Shown piece by piece: positions 48,732 through 58,250 of a stretch of DNA of 64,000 nt (positions are counted from its first letter, which is position 1; each line of letters starts with the position of its first letter). The stretch spans positions 4,167,234-4,231,233 of the forward strand of contig PCDI01000002.1 in the NCBI GenBank assembly GCA_002778195.1, given 5' to 3'. A program made the translations under genes and the position numbers. A model generated the notes under the pieces. The model saw only the letters and a program-made list of their open reading frames with translations, was not told where the DNA came from and made no database searches. This DNA is from Raffaelea ambrosiae (Eukaryota; Ascomycota; Sordariomycetes; Ophiostomatales; Ophiostomataceae).

Positions 48732-49424
48732 AGGGATGGGATGGGGAACGATGATAGGCGGCATTAATGACAGCAGTAGCCATTCATGAAAAGTGCGGTA
48801 TTTGTTCTTTTGTAGTCCGGGAATGTCTTTGAAAAATCTCAAATTGGATACGTGTAAAAATTGGGAATAATAAAACGAGTTGATACCCTAGATCTTTCCA
48901 GTGATGTAGAGGCGTAGAATGGAGCTCGAGTGACGTTGAGTTTGGTTGAGTTGGATACACAGTGTGAGAGATGCGGGAATATATACACTGTGCATAGACA
49001 AGTGGCAGAACACGCTAGTGGCCGGTCCCTAAGTCTAGGTTTCCCGTGATGTCGTTTTGCGATAGCAGCAAGTAAAAAAAAAAATCAGCACCGCGACCAG
49101 GTAACGACCAGCGCCAACCAGCGAACCAAACGCCTCCACTCGTTCCTGTATTGATTTGCGCGCATACGAACAGCCAGACGAACACTGCATAGCGAGAGAC
49201 ACGTCCTATCTCAGAAAAACAAGAGAAAAAAAAAAGAGGCAGCAAAAAGACAGCACGAAAGAACGGCACACCACCAAAAAGCTCCTGCGGATTCGCGACT
49301 ACGATCGCAGACCGAGAGCTCCTCTCTCTTTCTTCTACTCCTCCTCCCCCTCCTCCTTCTCGGCGCATACTCGTTGCTATACTCTCTCAATTTTTCCCTT
49401 CTTCTCCTCCTTCTCTCACTCGCC
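48732..49424. promoter_or_regulatory. Spacer and leader upstream of the U2A' gene
   Basis: About 0.7 kb. A TC-rich tract (about 49320-49420) runs up to the U2A' start codon. No other gene was seen. Confidence 0.4.
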
Positions 49425-50587
49425 ATGCCGCGGTTAACAGCCGACCTCATCAATGCCTCCCTGTCCTACTTGAACCCGCTCAAGGAGCGCGAGCTCGATC
49501 TGCGAGGTGGGTGATTTGCGATTACGTCTTCGCAAAAGCGAAAGGGGATTATTTGGGGAGAGGGGAAATTGTTTATTCTCTCGGTGATAGTCTCCTCCTC
49601 TCCCTTCCCCTTCTCCCTCCTCCCCTTTTCTGTGCTACGCTTTTTCCAAGTCACTAGAGCAGGAAGTTGATACCTACCCCTTTGTGGGATTTTTTGGGCG
49701 GCAGGACACCGAATCGCCGCCATTGAGAATCTGGGTGTGGCAGGAGTGAGTCAGAGAGAGAATCCAGGTTGTCAGCATGCCCTCAGCTCGTACTTTACGT
49801 GGAAACTAACTCGCCCAGCCCCAAGATGCCATCGATTTGACCGACAACGACATCCAGGTGCTCGGCAACTTCCCGCTCACGCCGCGCCTGCGTACCCTCC
49901 TGCTCGCCCGCAACCGCATCGCCGCCATCCAGCCGACCCTTGCCGACTCGCTGCCCAACCTGTCCAACATCGCCCTCGCGTCCAACCAGCTGAGCGAGCT
50001 CGCCGACCTCGACCCGCTCGCACGCCTGCCGCGGCTGACCCACCTGGTGCTGATTGACAACCCGGTGACAAAGCGAGAGGTGTGTTTATTCCCCCCTTGG
50101 TTGACTGTCTTTCTATCATGGGATGCCTCGAATGCTCCTTCATACTCCTTCAACGCCTGTACCGCTGCTAACTTCCCAGCGCTACCGCTATTGGGTCATC
50201 TGGCGATGCCCGTCTGTCCGCTTCCTCGACTTCCAAAAAGTCAAGGACGCTGAGCGCCACCGGGCAGAAGAGCTCTTTGGCACCCACGCCATGCCCACCG
50301 ACCTGGCCAAGAAGATTCTCGGCGCCAAGTCCAGAAAGTTTGACGTGGTGCGCAGCGGCGGCTCCTTTGCTGGCGCCGCCAACGGAAACGGCACAACCGC
50401 AACTGCCGCGCCGTCCAAACTGGACCGCATTGTGCTGACCGACGCCGAGCGCAAGCGGCTGCAGGAGCGGATCAAGAACGCAACAAGCCTGGACGAGATT
50501 GCGCGGCTGGAGAAGGAGCTGGCGGAGGGCCGGCTGCCAGCAGGGATCCAGGCCTCGGAGGTGGATGAGGACGCAATGGTGGAGTGA
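49425..50587 (+). CDS. LEA1: U2 snRNP protein A' (Lea1)
   Basis: Leucine-rich-repeat protein that pairs with U2B'' on U2 snRNA stem-loop IV during pre-mRNA splicing. Exons: 49425-49506, 49705-49745, 49819-50079 and 50180-50587 (263 aa). The N-terminus MPRLTADLI leads into the conserved YLNPLKERELDLRG. After splicing the sequence reads HRIAAIENLGVAGPQDAIDLTDND, then LRR units ending with LVLIDNPVT and the capping motif YRYWVIWRCPSVRFLDFQKV. The C-terminal half is charged and helical with RKRLQERIKNATS, typical of fungal Lea1. The 41-nt second exon is small but needed for the first LRR. All junctions are in phase. The length fits the family. Confidence 0.95.
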
Positions 50588-50981
50588 AGAAAAGAGGAAG
50601 GCGATGACACAAACGTTCAGACCGAGTCGGATTGGATCACCAGCGGCGTGTTATATGTTCATTTGGTTTTTATGAGGCACATTTTGGCGTTTTTTTATTG
50701 GGGGTAATTACTTTGGGTCTACACACAACAAAAACAAGAAAATGGCCTGAGAGGAAGATATTTTTTCATGGGCAAATCCAAAAAAGCAGACATGCCTTGT
50801 TTGTGAGTTCTTTGATTGTATTGGTCATTCCCAAAAATCATGTCTAATACGACTCCCTTTCCCAAACATCAACTCCGGTTGTGCACCTCGTCAAACCAAA
50901 AGATGTGCTCCTGTCCGAGACCTTGTCTATCATGAGAAGCCCCAGGGCTCTTTCTCGGCGTTGTAAGGGACCAGATTGCTG
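50588..50981. other. Convergent 3' region after U2A'
   Basis: About 0.4 kb of AT-rich sequence between the U2A' stop and the stop of the small Cys-rich ORF on the other strand. Nothing else was recognised. Confidence 0.4.
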
Positions 50982-51254
50982 TCAGCGCTGGCACGACTTG
51001 CATCTGGCCTCCACACGGTAGTCACTGACCAGCTGACGACTGCTGGTCAACGGACAGTAAACGGTATTGGTGCCGTTTTTGACGCGACTGGATCCACATT
51101 TGAAGTCGAATAACTGGTACAAATGGCTACAGATGGAGCAGTAGAATTGCCACTGCCCACACTTGCATGCTCGGCCGTGATCACCTGGGGGCGCCCGGTT
51201 CTCCAGGTAAGTCAGGATGCCCCCCCGAAACGTATCTTCGCTGACGACAGGCAT
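50982..51254 (-). CDS. Small Cys-rich protein, hypothetical
   Basis: A 90-residue frame on the minus strand starting MPVVSEDTFRGG. Its second half is Cys-rich: CKCG, YCSICSHLYQLFDFKCG, NTVYCP and CKSCQR at the very end. The paired cysteines suggest a small zinc-binding protein. I recall short hypothetical proteins with similar CSHLY...FKC...CxxC layouts in Sordariomycetes, but cannot name a function. An upstream exon is possible: an open segment read from about 51484 with MDLSSSPSSS could be joined by an intron with a TCTAACC branch site and an acceptor near 51329, which would extend the N-terminus. Evidence is composition and Cys spacing only. Confidence 0.4.
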   Translation of the reverse strand: MPVVSEDTFRGGILTYLENRAPPGDHGRACKCGQWQFYCSICSHLYQLFDFKCGSSRVKNGTNTVYCPLTSSRQLVSDYRVEARCKSCQR

Positions 51255-52216
51255 GTTGAGGGCTGATGTAGAACTCCAGGAAAGAATACTTGGTAAGAAT
51301 ACAAACGAGAGGAAAGGCAACGGGAACTTATTGTGAAATATTGGTGGGTTAGATTTCTTGAGATTGGGGCTTGAACTGCTCAACCTGGAACCACAGTCCA
51401 CGAAGAGACATTCCCGCCTCTTTATGTTCGTCTCTATTACTTCGTGTATTATCTAGAATGCTACTGGAAGGGCTAGATGAAAGATCCATTCCTCCTTTGA
51501 TGCAATTGCAAAAATTCGAGATCTTTTGGTTGGCATTGAAAGAGCGAAGGGAATTCAGCAAATAGATATGTGATGAAAGAGGCGGCATTCGAAACAGTCA
51601 AAGAGCGAACGGTGCCAATACAGCAATTACATCATAATATGCCGCTTCGCATGCTTCTATATGTCTGAGAATCAGCCGTGACATAAAGACATCAAAGAGG
51701 AGGGGACAGTAAAGAGTTGAAAGAAACAAAAGAAATAAAAGAAGGAAAAGAAACAAAAACGGCAAAAGAAGTAAAGAAGTAAAGAAGTAAAGAAGCAAAG
51801 AAGTAAAGAAGTAAAGAAGTAAAGAAGCAAAGAAGTAAAGAAGTGAAGAAGTGAAAAAAAAAATGAACAAACAGGAGAAGCAAAAGAGGCGAAAGAAGTG
51901 ACTGTAGTGAAGACGTATACATAAAGAAAAAGGAGGTGAAGAGGCTGAAGAGGTAAATGAGGTCAGTGAAAGGGAAGGATGAATTGAAAGAAGCCGACCA
52001 AATTTCGAGATGAGGCCAAGACAGAGAAAGAGAAAGAGAGGGGTTAAAAGAGAAAGATCCCGTGCCAGAGTTGAAAAGGATATTCGACCAGTTAAAGATC
52101 TCGAACACTGAATGGCCTGAAGCCTGATTCTTTGCATACATAAAAGTCCCACTTTATGGTCTTTCATAGTTTACATCCCCCAGAACCCCCTCAAAGAATC
52201 AAGTCCACCAACCCAG
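51255..52216. other. Low-complexity intergenic region upstream of the kinase-like gene
   Basis: Contains a purine-rich, repetitive stretch from about 51700 to 52080 with an 8-bp satellite at its core. The hydrophobic open frames on the minus strand (FFTSLLLYFF-type) simply translate this repeat and are not genes. A possible upstream exon of the small Cys-rich gene lies near 51380-51484. Confidence 0.5.
51771..51850 (+). repeat. 8-bp tandem repeat, about ten units, with a 32-bp higher-order pattern
   Basis: Ten head-to-tail copies of GTAAAGAA. Every fourth copy reads GCAAAGAA (51795 and 51827), so a four-unit 32-bp block is itself repeated. The last unit has GTGAAGAA. Confidence 0.9.
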
Positions 52217-53398
52217 ATGAATCCGAATTCTAGCATCGGCGCCCAGAGATGGTGGGCTCCTGAAATGGAGCCAGACCGGCTCTGGAAGGGACCGGAAGTG
52301 ATCATCTACGGCCTCGCGACACATCCCGATGTGTGCTCTTTTTCGTATGCGTACGACGTGGCCAATCGTCGATGGTACGAACTCAACGTGGACTCGGTCG
52401 TCCAGGACTGGGACTGGCATGCCTCCGTGATTACGAAACATATTGTCGACTACCGTAACGAGCATGGCGCGCCGCCCGACTTCAACAGCATTCATACCAC
52501 CAGCACCGGCTCGCCAACCACATTTGGCAAGAAGCCAAACAGTCAAGTGGCCCGCGGCATCGTGGGCAATGTCCACTATCCCAGCCATAACCAAGAAGAA
52601 GCCAGCCGTTCCCTGCCGACGACAACCTTTGACACCCTCCAACAGAAATGCCACATTGACCGCTGCATTGACCGCTGCGTCTGGAAAGGGCACAGCTGCG
52701 CATTCAAGCGCATCGAGTTTGAAGAAGACCTCGAGGGCATAGAGCGGGAGATTCAACTGCGCGAGGAGCTGGCCAAGGCACTGCCCCCGTCAACCTCTCA
52801 GTCCGGGTCCGGCGATGGGCCGTCCGCCATGGAGCAGCGCTTCCGCGTGCTGCCCATTCTCGCCGTGGTCCACAAGCATGCAGACACAGACGAGGTTCTC
52901 GGCTTCCTTCTCCCGTACGGCGGTACCAGCCTGGAGACACTGGCCGGCGGCTACCGGTATGGCGTGGGGTACCCCGATAAGGTGGCTGCCTACCCCGACG
53001 ACGATCCAGGAAAGCCAGAGGACCCGCTGCCGCCGCAAGTGCCGCCGGCCTTCCACCTGAATGGGACCCAGATCCGTGACCTGGTCGACGGGGTCCGAGA
53101 GATGAACCGCGTGGGCGTGATGCACGGAGACATCAACGACCGGAACGTGCTGCTGCGGAAGAAACGTGGCGGCGTGGACGACGGAGACGCTGAGGCTGAG
53201 CTCGTTCTGGTCGCCCTGGGGACTGTGGCGCCCGAGTATGTCAATGATGCGTATGCTCTGGGCCGGCTGCTGGCGTGGACCGTGGACCATGCTGGCTGGC
53301 CGAGCGAAGAGGAGAAGGGGCGCGTGCAGGCCATGGCAGAGAGTTTGAAGGCCACCAAGGACTTTGCTTGTGTGTGTGAAGGGAGGGGCGACATTTGA
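52217..53398 (+). CDS. Protein-kinase-like protein with altered DFG motif (probable pseudokinase)
   Basis: Single-exon protein of 393 aa. The first 130 residues are a fungal-specific region with no recognised domain (GPEVIIYGLATHPDVCSF). A kinase-like fold follows: CAFKRIEFEEDLEGIEREIQ supplies a beta-3-type Lys (K164) and a helix-C Glu. LPYGGTSLETLAGG looks like the hinge region. GVMHGDINDRNVLL (H303-G304-D305 ... N310) is the catalytic loop of the HGD kinase-like group. Where DFG is expected the sequence reads VLVALGTVAPEY, so the metal-binding Asp is replaced by Ala333. Sequence DAYALGRLLAW then matches the region after the activation segment. This suggests loss of phosphotransfer, although some divergent kinases use other residues. 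No neighbour hints at a pathway. Confidence 0.7.
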   Translation: MNPNSSIGAQRWWAPEMEPDRLWKGPEVIIYGLATHPDVCSFSYAYDVANRRWYELNVDSVVQDWDWHASVITKHIVDYRNEHGAPPDFNSIHTTSTGSPTTFGKKPNSQVARGIVGNVHYPSHNQEEASRSLPTTTFDTLQQKCHIDRCIDRCVWKGHSCAFKRIEFEEDLEGIEREIQLREELAKALPPSTSQSGSGDGPSAMEQRFRVLPILAVVHKHADTDEVLGFLLPYGGTSLETLAGGYRYGVGYPDKVAAYPDDDPGKPEDPLPPQVPPAFHLNGTQIRDLVDGVREMNRVGVMHGDINDRNVLLRKKRGGVDDGDAEAELVLVALGTVAPEYVNDAYALGRLLAWTVDHAGWPSEEEKGRVQAMAESLKATKDFACVCEGRGDI

Positions 53399-54024
53399 TG
53401 CCCAGAAGAAATATGAGCATTCGTGGAAGGAGATGGATAATGCGTTTCAAAGGCCATGTTGGGTTTGACTTACAAAAAAAAGATATAAAATATAAATTTA
53501 TAGAGAGTATTCTCCTCGTCAATGACAAACTAGTACCGAAACCCAGGAGAGAAAATAGATGCAGCGAAGCAGATACAAGAAGCGAAGCAAACAGTAGAGC
53601 TGCTGCCAACGTAAGGTATATACAGAAAGGAGGAAATCAACAAGGGGGAAAGAGGGTGACCGCAGCGAGAGAGTCGGAAGGAAAGACGAGCAGAAGAAGG
53701 AGCAAAAGCAGGAGACGCGCAGAAGCAAATGCAAATGCAAATGCCAAAAGAAAAAGGAAAAAAAAGAAAATACGAGACAAGAAAAAAAAAGAAAAAAAAT
53801 TGACAGCCTCCGGTATTGCGTCTGTCTTCTATCACCAGCATTCCCCTACTGCCTGCCCATGCCTTCTCTGGCTCCTTGATCCTTCTTCTTCCGTGTATGT
53901 TGTTGTTATTTCATTCTCGTAAACCTTTCCTGTCGTTGTCTTGAGGGGTTTCTCATCCATTTCTTCTTCTTATTTTTTTTTTCATACTTTCTTGTATCGT
54001 CCCCCCACCCTCATGGAACATGAC
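53399..54024. other. Convergent 3' region, purine-rich
   Basis: About 0.6 kb between convergent stops. It is A/G-rich from 53550 to 53800, then T-rich. Lys/Arg-rich open frames here reflect base composition only. Confidence 0.45.
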
Positions 54025-54869
54025 TCATGAACTCGTTGCTGCTGCTGCTGCTGTGCCCGCCTCTGCTGCCTTCTTCTCGGCGGCAATCTTGGCCTCCATC
54101 TTCCGCCGCGCCTCCAGAATCATATCGTCCCGCCGCTTCTTCAGCAGCGCTTGCCGCTCGTCCCGGTTCGAGCTCCAGACCTTGGCCCGCTGGCCGGCCG
54201 AGCGCGTGATGGGGCCCGTAGGCGGGGATGGTGCTGGTGCTGGTGCTGGTGCTGCCGGTGCCTTGGCATTCGAGGAGGCATCGTCGGCTTCTGTGTCGGT
54301 CACCACCCGGTCTTGCAGGTGGTATCGCTGGATCAGGCTGGGCTGGCTCGACTTGGCGGCGGCCGCAGCAGCGGCCACGGCGGCGCCCGTGCCTGCGGTG
54401 CCGGCGCTGCTGGTGTTTCGGTTCGGCGGTGCCGGAGGCTGGAACGTGACCGGGGGCTGGAGGGAGGGGGGGGGGGAGGGTACGAGGTTAGCATCCTGTC
54501 CGTCCATTCGGTCGATATGCCACACACGCCTACCTGATCTAACCGGCCGGCGAGAATGCGCTCGGTGGTGGCGGCAATGTTGATGCCGTTGCGGCGCAGG
54601 TCCCACCAGACTTCGCGGCGGTCGGCGTAGGGAAAGATCTGCTGGATGTGCTCGACGGCCGCCTCGGTACGGCGGTCGAGGATCTCGGCTCGACGCTGGT
54701 CGTGGGCAGTGCCGCGGCCTGACCCGGCGACAGCGCCGGCCGCCGTCCCGGTGTTGCCTCCGGCCGCGCCGGACGTCGGGGGGCCGCGGAAGAAGAAGTG
54801 GCGCAGGAGGAGGCCGGAGACGACGAGGATGAGGACGAGGGAGGGGACGTTGATTTCGTCGTTCGCCAT
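54025..54869 (-). CDS. CUE1: CUE-domain ER membrane protein, Cue1 type
   Basis: ER-anchored factor that recruits and activates the ubiquitin-conjugating enzyme Ubc7 in ER-associated degradation. Minus-strand exons 54869-54534 and 54456-54025 give 255 aa. An N-terminal TM helix (SLVLILVVSGLLLRHFFF) is followed by a Gly/Ala linker. The CUE domain (about 70-110) carries VEHIQQIFPYADRREVWWDL and GINIAATTERILAG; the usual Pro next to the FP is represented by YADR. A Pro/Ala-rich linker leads to the C-terminal basic helix QALLKKRRDDMILEARRKME, which matches the Ubc7-binding (U7BR) region of fungal Cue1. The intron has a CTAACC branch site and a C-rich tract before the acceptor. Start 54869 gives the membrane anchor. 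Confidence 0.88.
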
Positions 54870-55456
54870 GGTGGTGGTCGGTGGTCGGTGGTCGGCTGCG
54901 GGTCGCTGTCTGTGTCTACTTTGCGATTCTGTTCGCTTTCTTTTTCTTCTCACCCTCTCCTCCAAAAGGTCACGCCGTGCGTGTGTGCGCGCGGGCTCTC
55001 CTCTCTCTCCCCGTCTTTCTTTCGCAGACCCCGGATACAGGATCGAGCGGACCAAACAAAGAAGAAAAGGGAAAAAAAGCCAAGATGTCGTGTGTGCGTG
55101 GGTGGTTCTCCAGCGGCGTGGTCTTGTGCGTTGGGTTTGGCCGGTGGTCGGTGGGCGGCCTCGGAATTTGGGAAGAAAATGGGGTTGGGATCGCAAGGAA
55201 TACAGCGATCGCAGTCTTCACCAAAGGGACACAGATGTACACAGCCAGATAGTAAAAATAGCGGGGAAGAAGGCGAAAAGGCAAAAAGCAAGAAAAAAAA
55301 AAAAAAAAAGGGAAAAGGGCAGCGAGATAGGCCCTGGGCGGCCGAGCGAGGAGATATAAAAGGGATGCAGTCGTGTGCTGTGGTGGCTTTTAGTTAGACG
55401 GCGGCGGCCACTTTTCCTTTCAAAGTGTCCCAGAAGAGAGTACACCGTAGTTGTGT

Positions 55457-55489
<33 letters not shown>

Positions 55490-56109
55490 GCTGGCTGGCC
55501 GAGCCTCGGGGTGGGAGGCTAGGAAAGTACGCAGGAGAGGGAATCCTGGGCGCCGGTCCGGATTGCTGGAGTGGGGCAGTATCCAAAGAGCCAGCCATTC
55601 CCTGCGGCTGCGCACAGACCAAGCACAGCTGCTCTAGCAAAAACCCGATGACAGCATACGATTTTCACAGGAGCCAGCATCTTCTCCGCGTCCCACACAA
55701 AACAAACGAAAAACCCCATGGATGGCATGCTCATGCTCTCAGCCGTCTCCTGACCAAGCAAGCTGTGAATCGAAACGAAGCGCGTTATCCCGCTTTTGTC
55801 ACTTTTGTCACTTTTGTCTCTCGCCTCTTCTGTGGATGTGCATCAATACGTAGCAGCTCACGACATCCTGTCGCGAAAGTCTTTCACTGCAGCATTTCCG
55901 TGGCTAATTTGAACATTTTCACAAAAAAAAAAACAGAAAGAAAGTAGAATACATAGTATGTAGTTACAGCATTTGCTCCATTCCTGGCTCCCCCGTTCTC
56001 TGTTTCCTTTCCGTTGCCAAATTTGACCGTCCTATACTATCTCCCATCCTGTCTATTGTTCCTGCTTTGTTCTTTTTGTTCCTTTTCACGCCCCGGGTCC
56101 CACCACCTC
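54870..56109. other. Intergenic region between CUE1 and the RRM-protein gene
   Basis: About 1.24 kb. It contains a CUE1 leader, an A17 run near 55293-55309, a GT microsatellite at 55459-55490 and the 3' UTR of the RRM gene. Three copies of CACTTTTGT-like sequence sit near 55800. No gene was recognised. Confidence 0.45.
55459..55490 (+). repeat. (GT)n microsatellite
   Basis: About 15 GT units with one GC interruption near the start. Confidence 0.9.
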
Positions 56110-57465
56110 TCACCGTCCACGGCCACCACGTCCTCGGCCCCGTCGTCCGCCGCCACCAGCTGGGCGTGACCCGACGAGATCGTCGCTGTACAGCTTGCCA
56201 CCAGGGCCTGCACCGATCCCGTTGGAGCGCCCGCCGTTTTTGCGGTTGTTGTTCGACAGGCCGTCCATGTCCATCGGATCGTCAAACCCCAGTGACCCAT
56301 CAATCACGTTTCCGTTTCCGTTCCGGCTGCTGCTGCTGTTGCTGCCGTTGTTCATGTTCACGGCCGCCAGCGCTCTCGGTCCCGTTGGCGCATTCGCGAC
56401 TGCATTGCTCGTAGCAGCAGCAGTAGTAGTAGTCGCAATAGTGGACGCATTGTTGCCCACGGTCTTGGGATACACGTGCAGCACCCGTCCGTCGGCCGTC
56501 TGGTTGTTGAACGTGGCAATCACCTGCTCCGCGCCCTCGCGGCTCTCAAACACGATCTCGGCAATCACCAGCGGCGACGTCTTGAGGATGCGGCAGCTGC
56601 TGACCAGGCCACCCACCGGCGTCATGGCGCTCTCAATGTCCGCCGCCGTGGTGCCCGGCGCAAAGTTCTGCGCCATGACCACGAGGGGCTCGTTGGCAGC
56701 CGCCGCCAGACCACGGATGGACAGGCCGGCAGCCGCCGCCGCCGACTGGGGTTGGGGCTGTTGTTGTTGTTGTTGTTGTCTTTGCGGCTGCTGCTGCCCG
56801 GTCCGGATCAGAGCATTGGCCACCTGGGCTGCCCGCCGCTGCTGTCTCCCCCTTGATGAGGCGGCCGGCCCTGTCGGGATGGCTGTCTGTGCGGGAGCAC
56901 TACCCCTTGCTGCGGCTCCCCCTCCCCCTCCTCCTCCCCGGTTGGCCTTGGCTGGTGGTGCCTCGCCCTGCCGCGAGATGCGGCTGGCTAGCGACCCCGG
57001 AGCAGCAGCAGCAGCGCCCCCTCTTGACTTCCTGCCCGTCTGTGCGTCGTGCAGATCGTGTGTCCATTCGGTGTTGATGTTGCTGGCACGAGCAGCCGTG
57101 GATGTCGAAACCGAGCGCTGCAGAGGGAAAAAAAAAAAAAACCATGTGTTAGGAACGTATTCTGTTTTTGGAGGGACGATTCGCTCGTCGGGAAGAGAAA
57201 TTGTATGTAGGCCGCACCTTTTGCACGCCGGCGCGGCTGGTCAGCGAGCCCGAGCCGGGCGTGCTGGACCGGCGCTGGTCCCGGCCAAAGATCTTGGCTG
57301 CGAGGGCTTCGTTCTTCTTACGCGCCCGATCTGCAAGACGAGTGATTAGCTTCGCGGTTCGAGATGGAGATCATATGGCAGGATTCGAGGGTTTTTGGAA
57401 GCAGTGCGCCGGAGGACCGTACCCGCGTGGATCATCTTCTCGAACTCGGTTGCGACCTTGGCCAT
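56110..57465 (-). CDS. RRM-domain RNA-binding protein
   Basis: Nuclear RNA-binding protein of unassigned subtype. Minus-strand exons: 57465-57423, 57330-57218 and 57117-56110 (387 aa). The N-terminus MAKVATEFEKMIHADRARKKNEALAAKIFGRD is basic and helical. A Ser/Gly/Ala-rich disordered region follows. The RRM (about 165-240) shows LVVMAQNFAPGTTAADIESAM, GLVSSCRILK, then EIVFESREGAEQVIATFNNQ and DGRVLHVYPK. The RNP1 aromatic positions are weak (IAEIVFES), so RNA binding may be non-canonical. The C-terminal third has an Asn/Ser-rich stretch and ends in an RG-rich tail (GRRGRGRGGRGR). This layout is reminiscent of mRNA-export adaptors of the Yra1/Mlo3/ALY class, but I am not sure of that; the RRM assignment itself is confident. 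Confidence 0.8.
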
Positions 57466-58250
57466 CGTGGGCAGGGTGTGGAAGTGCGAGGGCCGTGTGG
57501 ATTGTCTTTGTTGCGGTGCAGGCTTGTTGCGAAGTAGGGCTGAAAAAAAGAGGCAACGTAGTTGTTATGCGCGTCGTCGCGTCAAAATGGGGCTGGGCGT
57601 GTGCAGACCTGGCATCAACGTGGTTATCTCGCGGAGGGGTTGGCGATGTGGGTGAGAGCCAGATGAGACGAAGAAGGTCAAGAAGAGTTGGGACAAGACC
57701 GTGTGCGTTTTGTGTGACAACGAGTTGTGCGAAAAAAACCTACACAAAACAGCGTTGGGCAAGGAACGGGAGCTTTTTTTTTTAATTTTTTTGGACGTGG
57801 TGCTTTGCACGTAACTCAACTCAGGGGCGGCGGAATGGGATTAACGTGGCGGCGCTAGCGCCCAACCAAGGTCTGGCCGCGCCCATTGGCTGGTTCTTTT
57901 TATAGGCGGCATCGTCCGCTGACAGGGGCACCCATTGACGCCTGATAGGTCGATCCTCAGCCGTACCAGCCCGCTTTTCCAGGGGGCCTCGCTGCAACAG
58001 TGCGCCCATTCTCCAGACATCTCCGCGTTGAGAGTACTCGTAGTCGTGCATCTCATGTGTCTGAGTCCAACTATATTGTATTTCCCTCTAAGTAGTGTTA
58101 CAGTGTGTATGCGAACAAGGAGATGTGAGAAATGCAAGAGAAAGAATGCATCGTGATGGTCCGCCCAGAATCCAACAGAAAGTCATGGAACGCCAGCTTT
58201 TGATCTACCTTTTCTTTCTTCTCCCCTCCGCCGTTCCGAGAATGCCCTGC
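57466..58250. other. Intergenic region between the RRM and PPR genes
   Basis: About 0.8 kb, upstream of the RRM gene and downstream of the PPR gene (both minus strand). A T run lies at 57774-57782. No gene was seen. Confidence 0.4.

Noticed and set aside
51598..52167. Highly hydrophobic minus-strand ORF (repeated LLLYFFTS)
   Set aside because: It is a translation of the GTAAAGAA satellite and nearby purine-rich DNA, not a membrane protein.
54646..55359. ORFs antisense to and upstream of CUE1
   Set aside because: They overlap the CUE1 first exon and its leader; Arg/Ser-rich with no domain.
56195..57349. 384-codon open frame antisense to the RRM gene
   Set aside because: Shadow of CAG/GCC-rich exons; Cys/Ala/Leu-rich low-complexity product.
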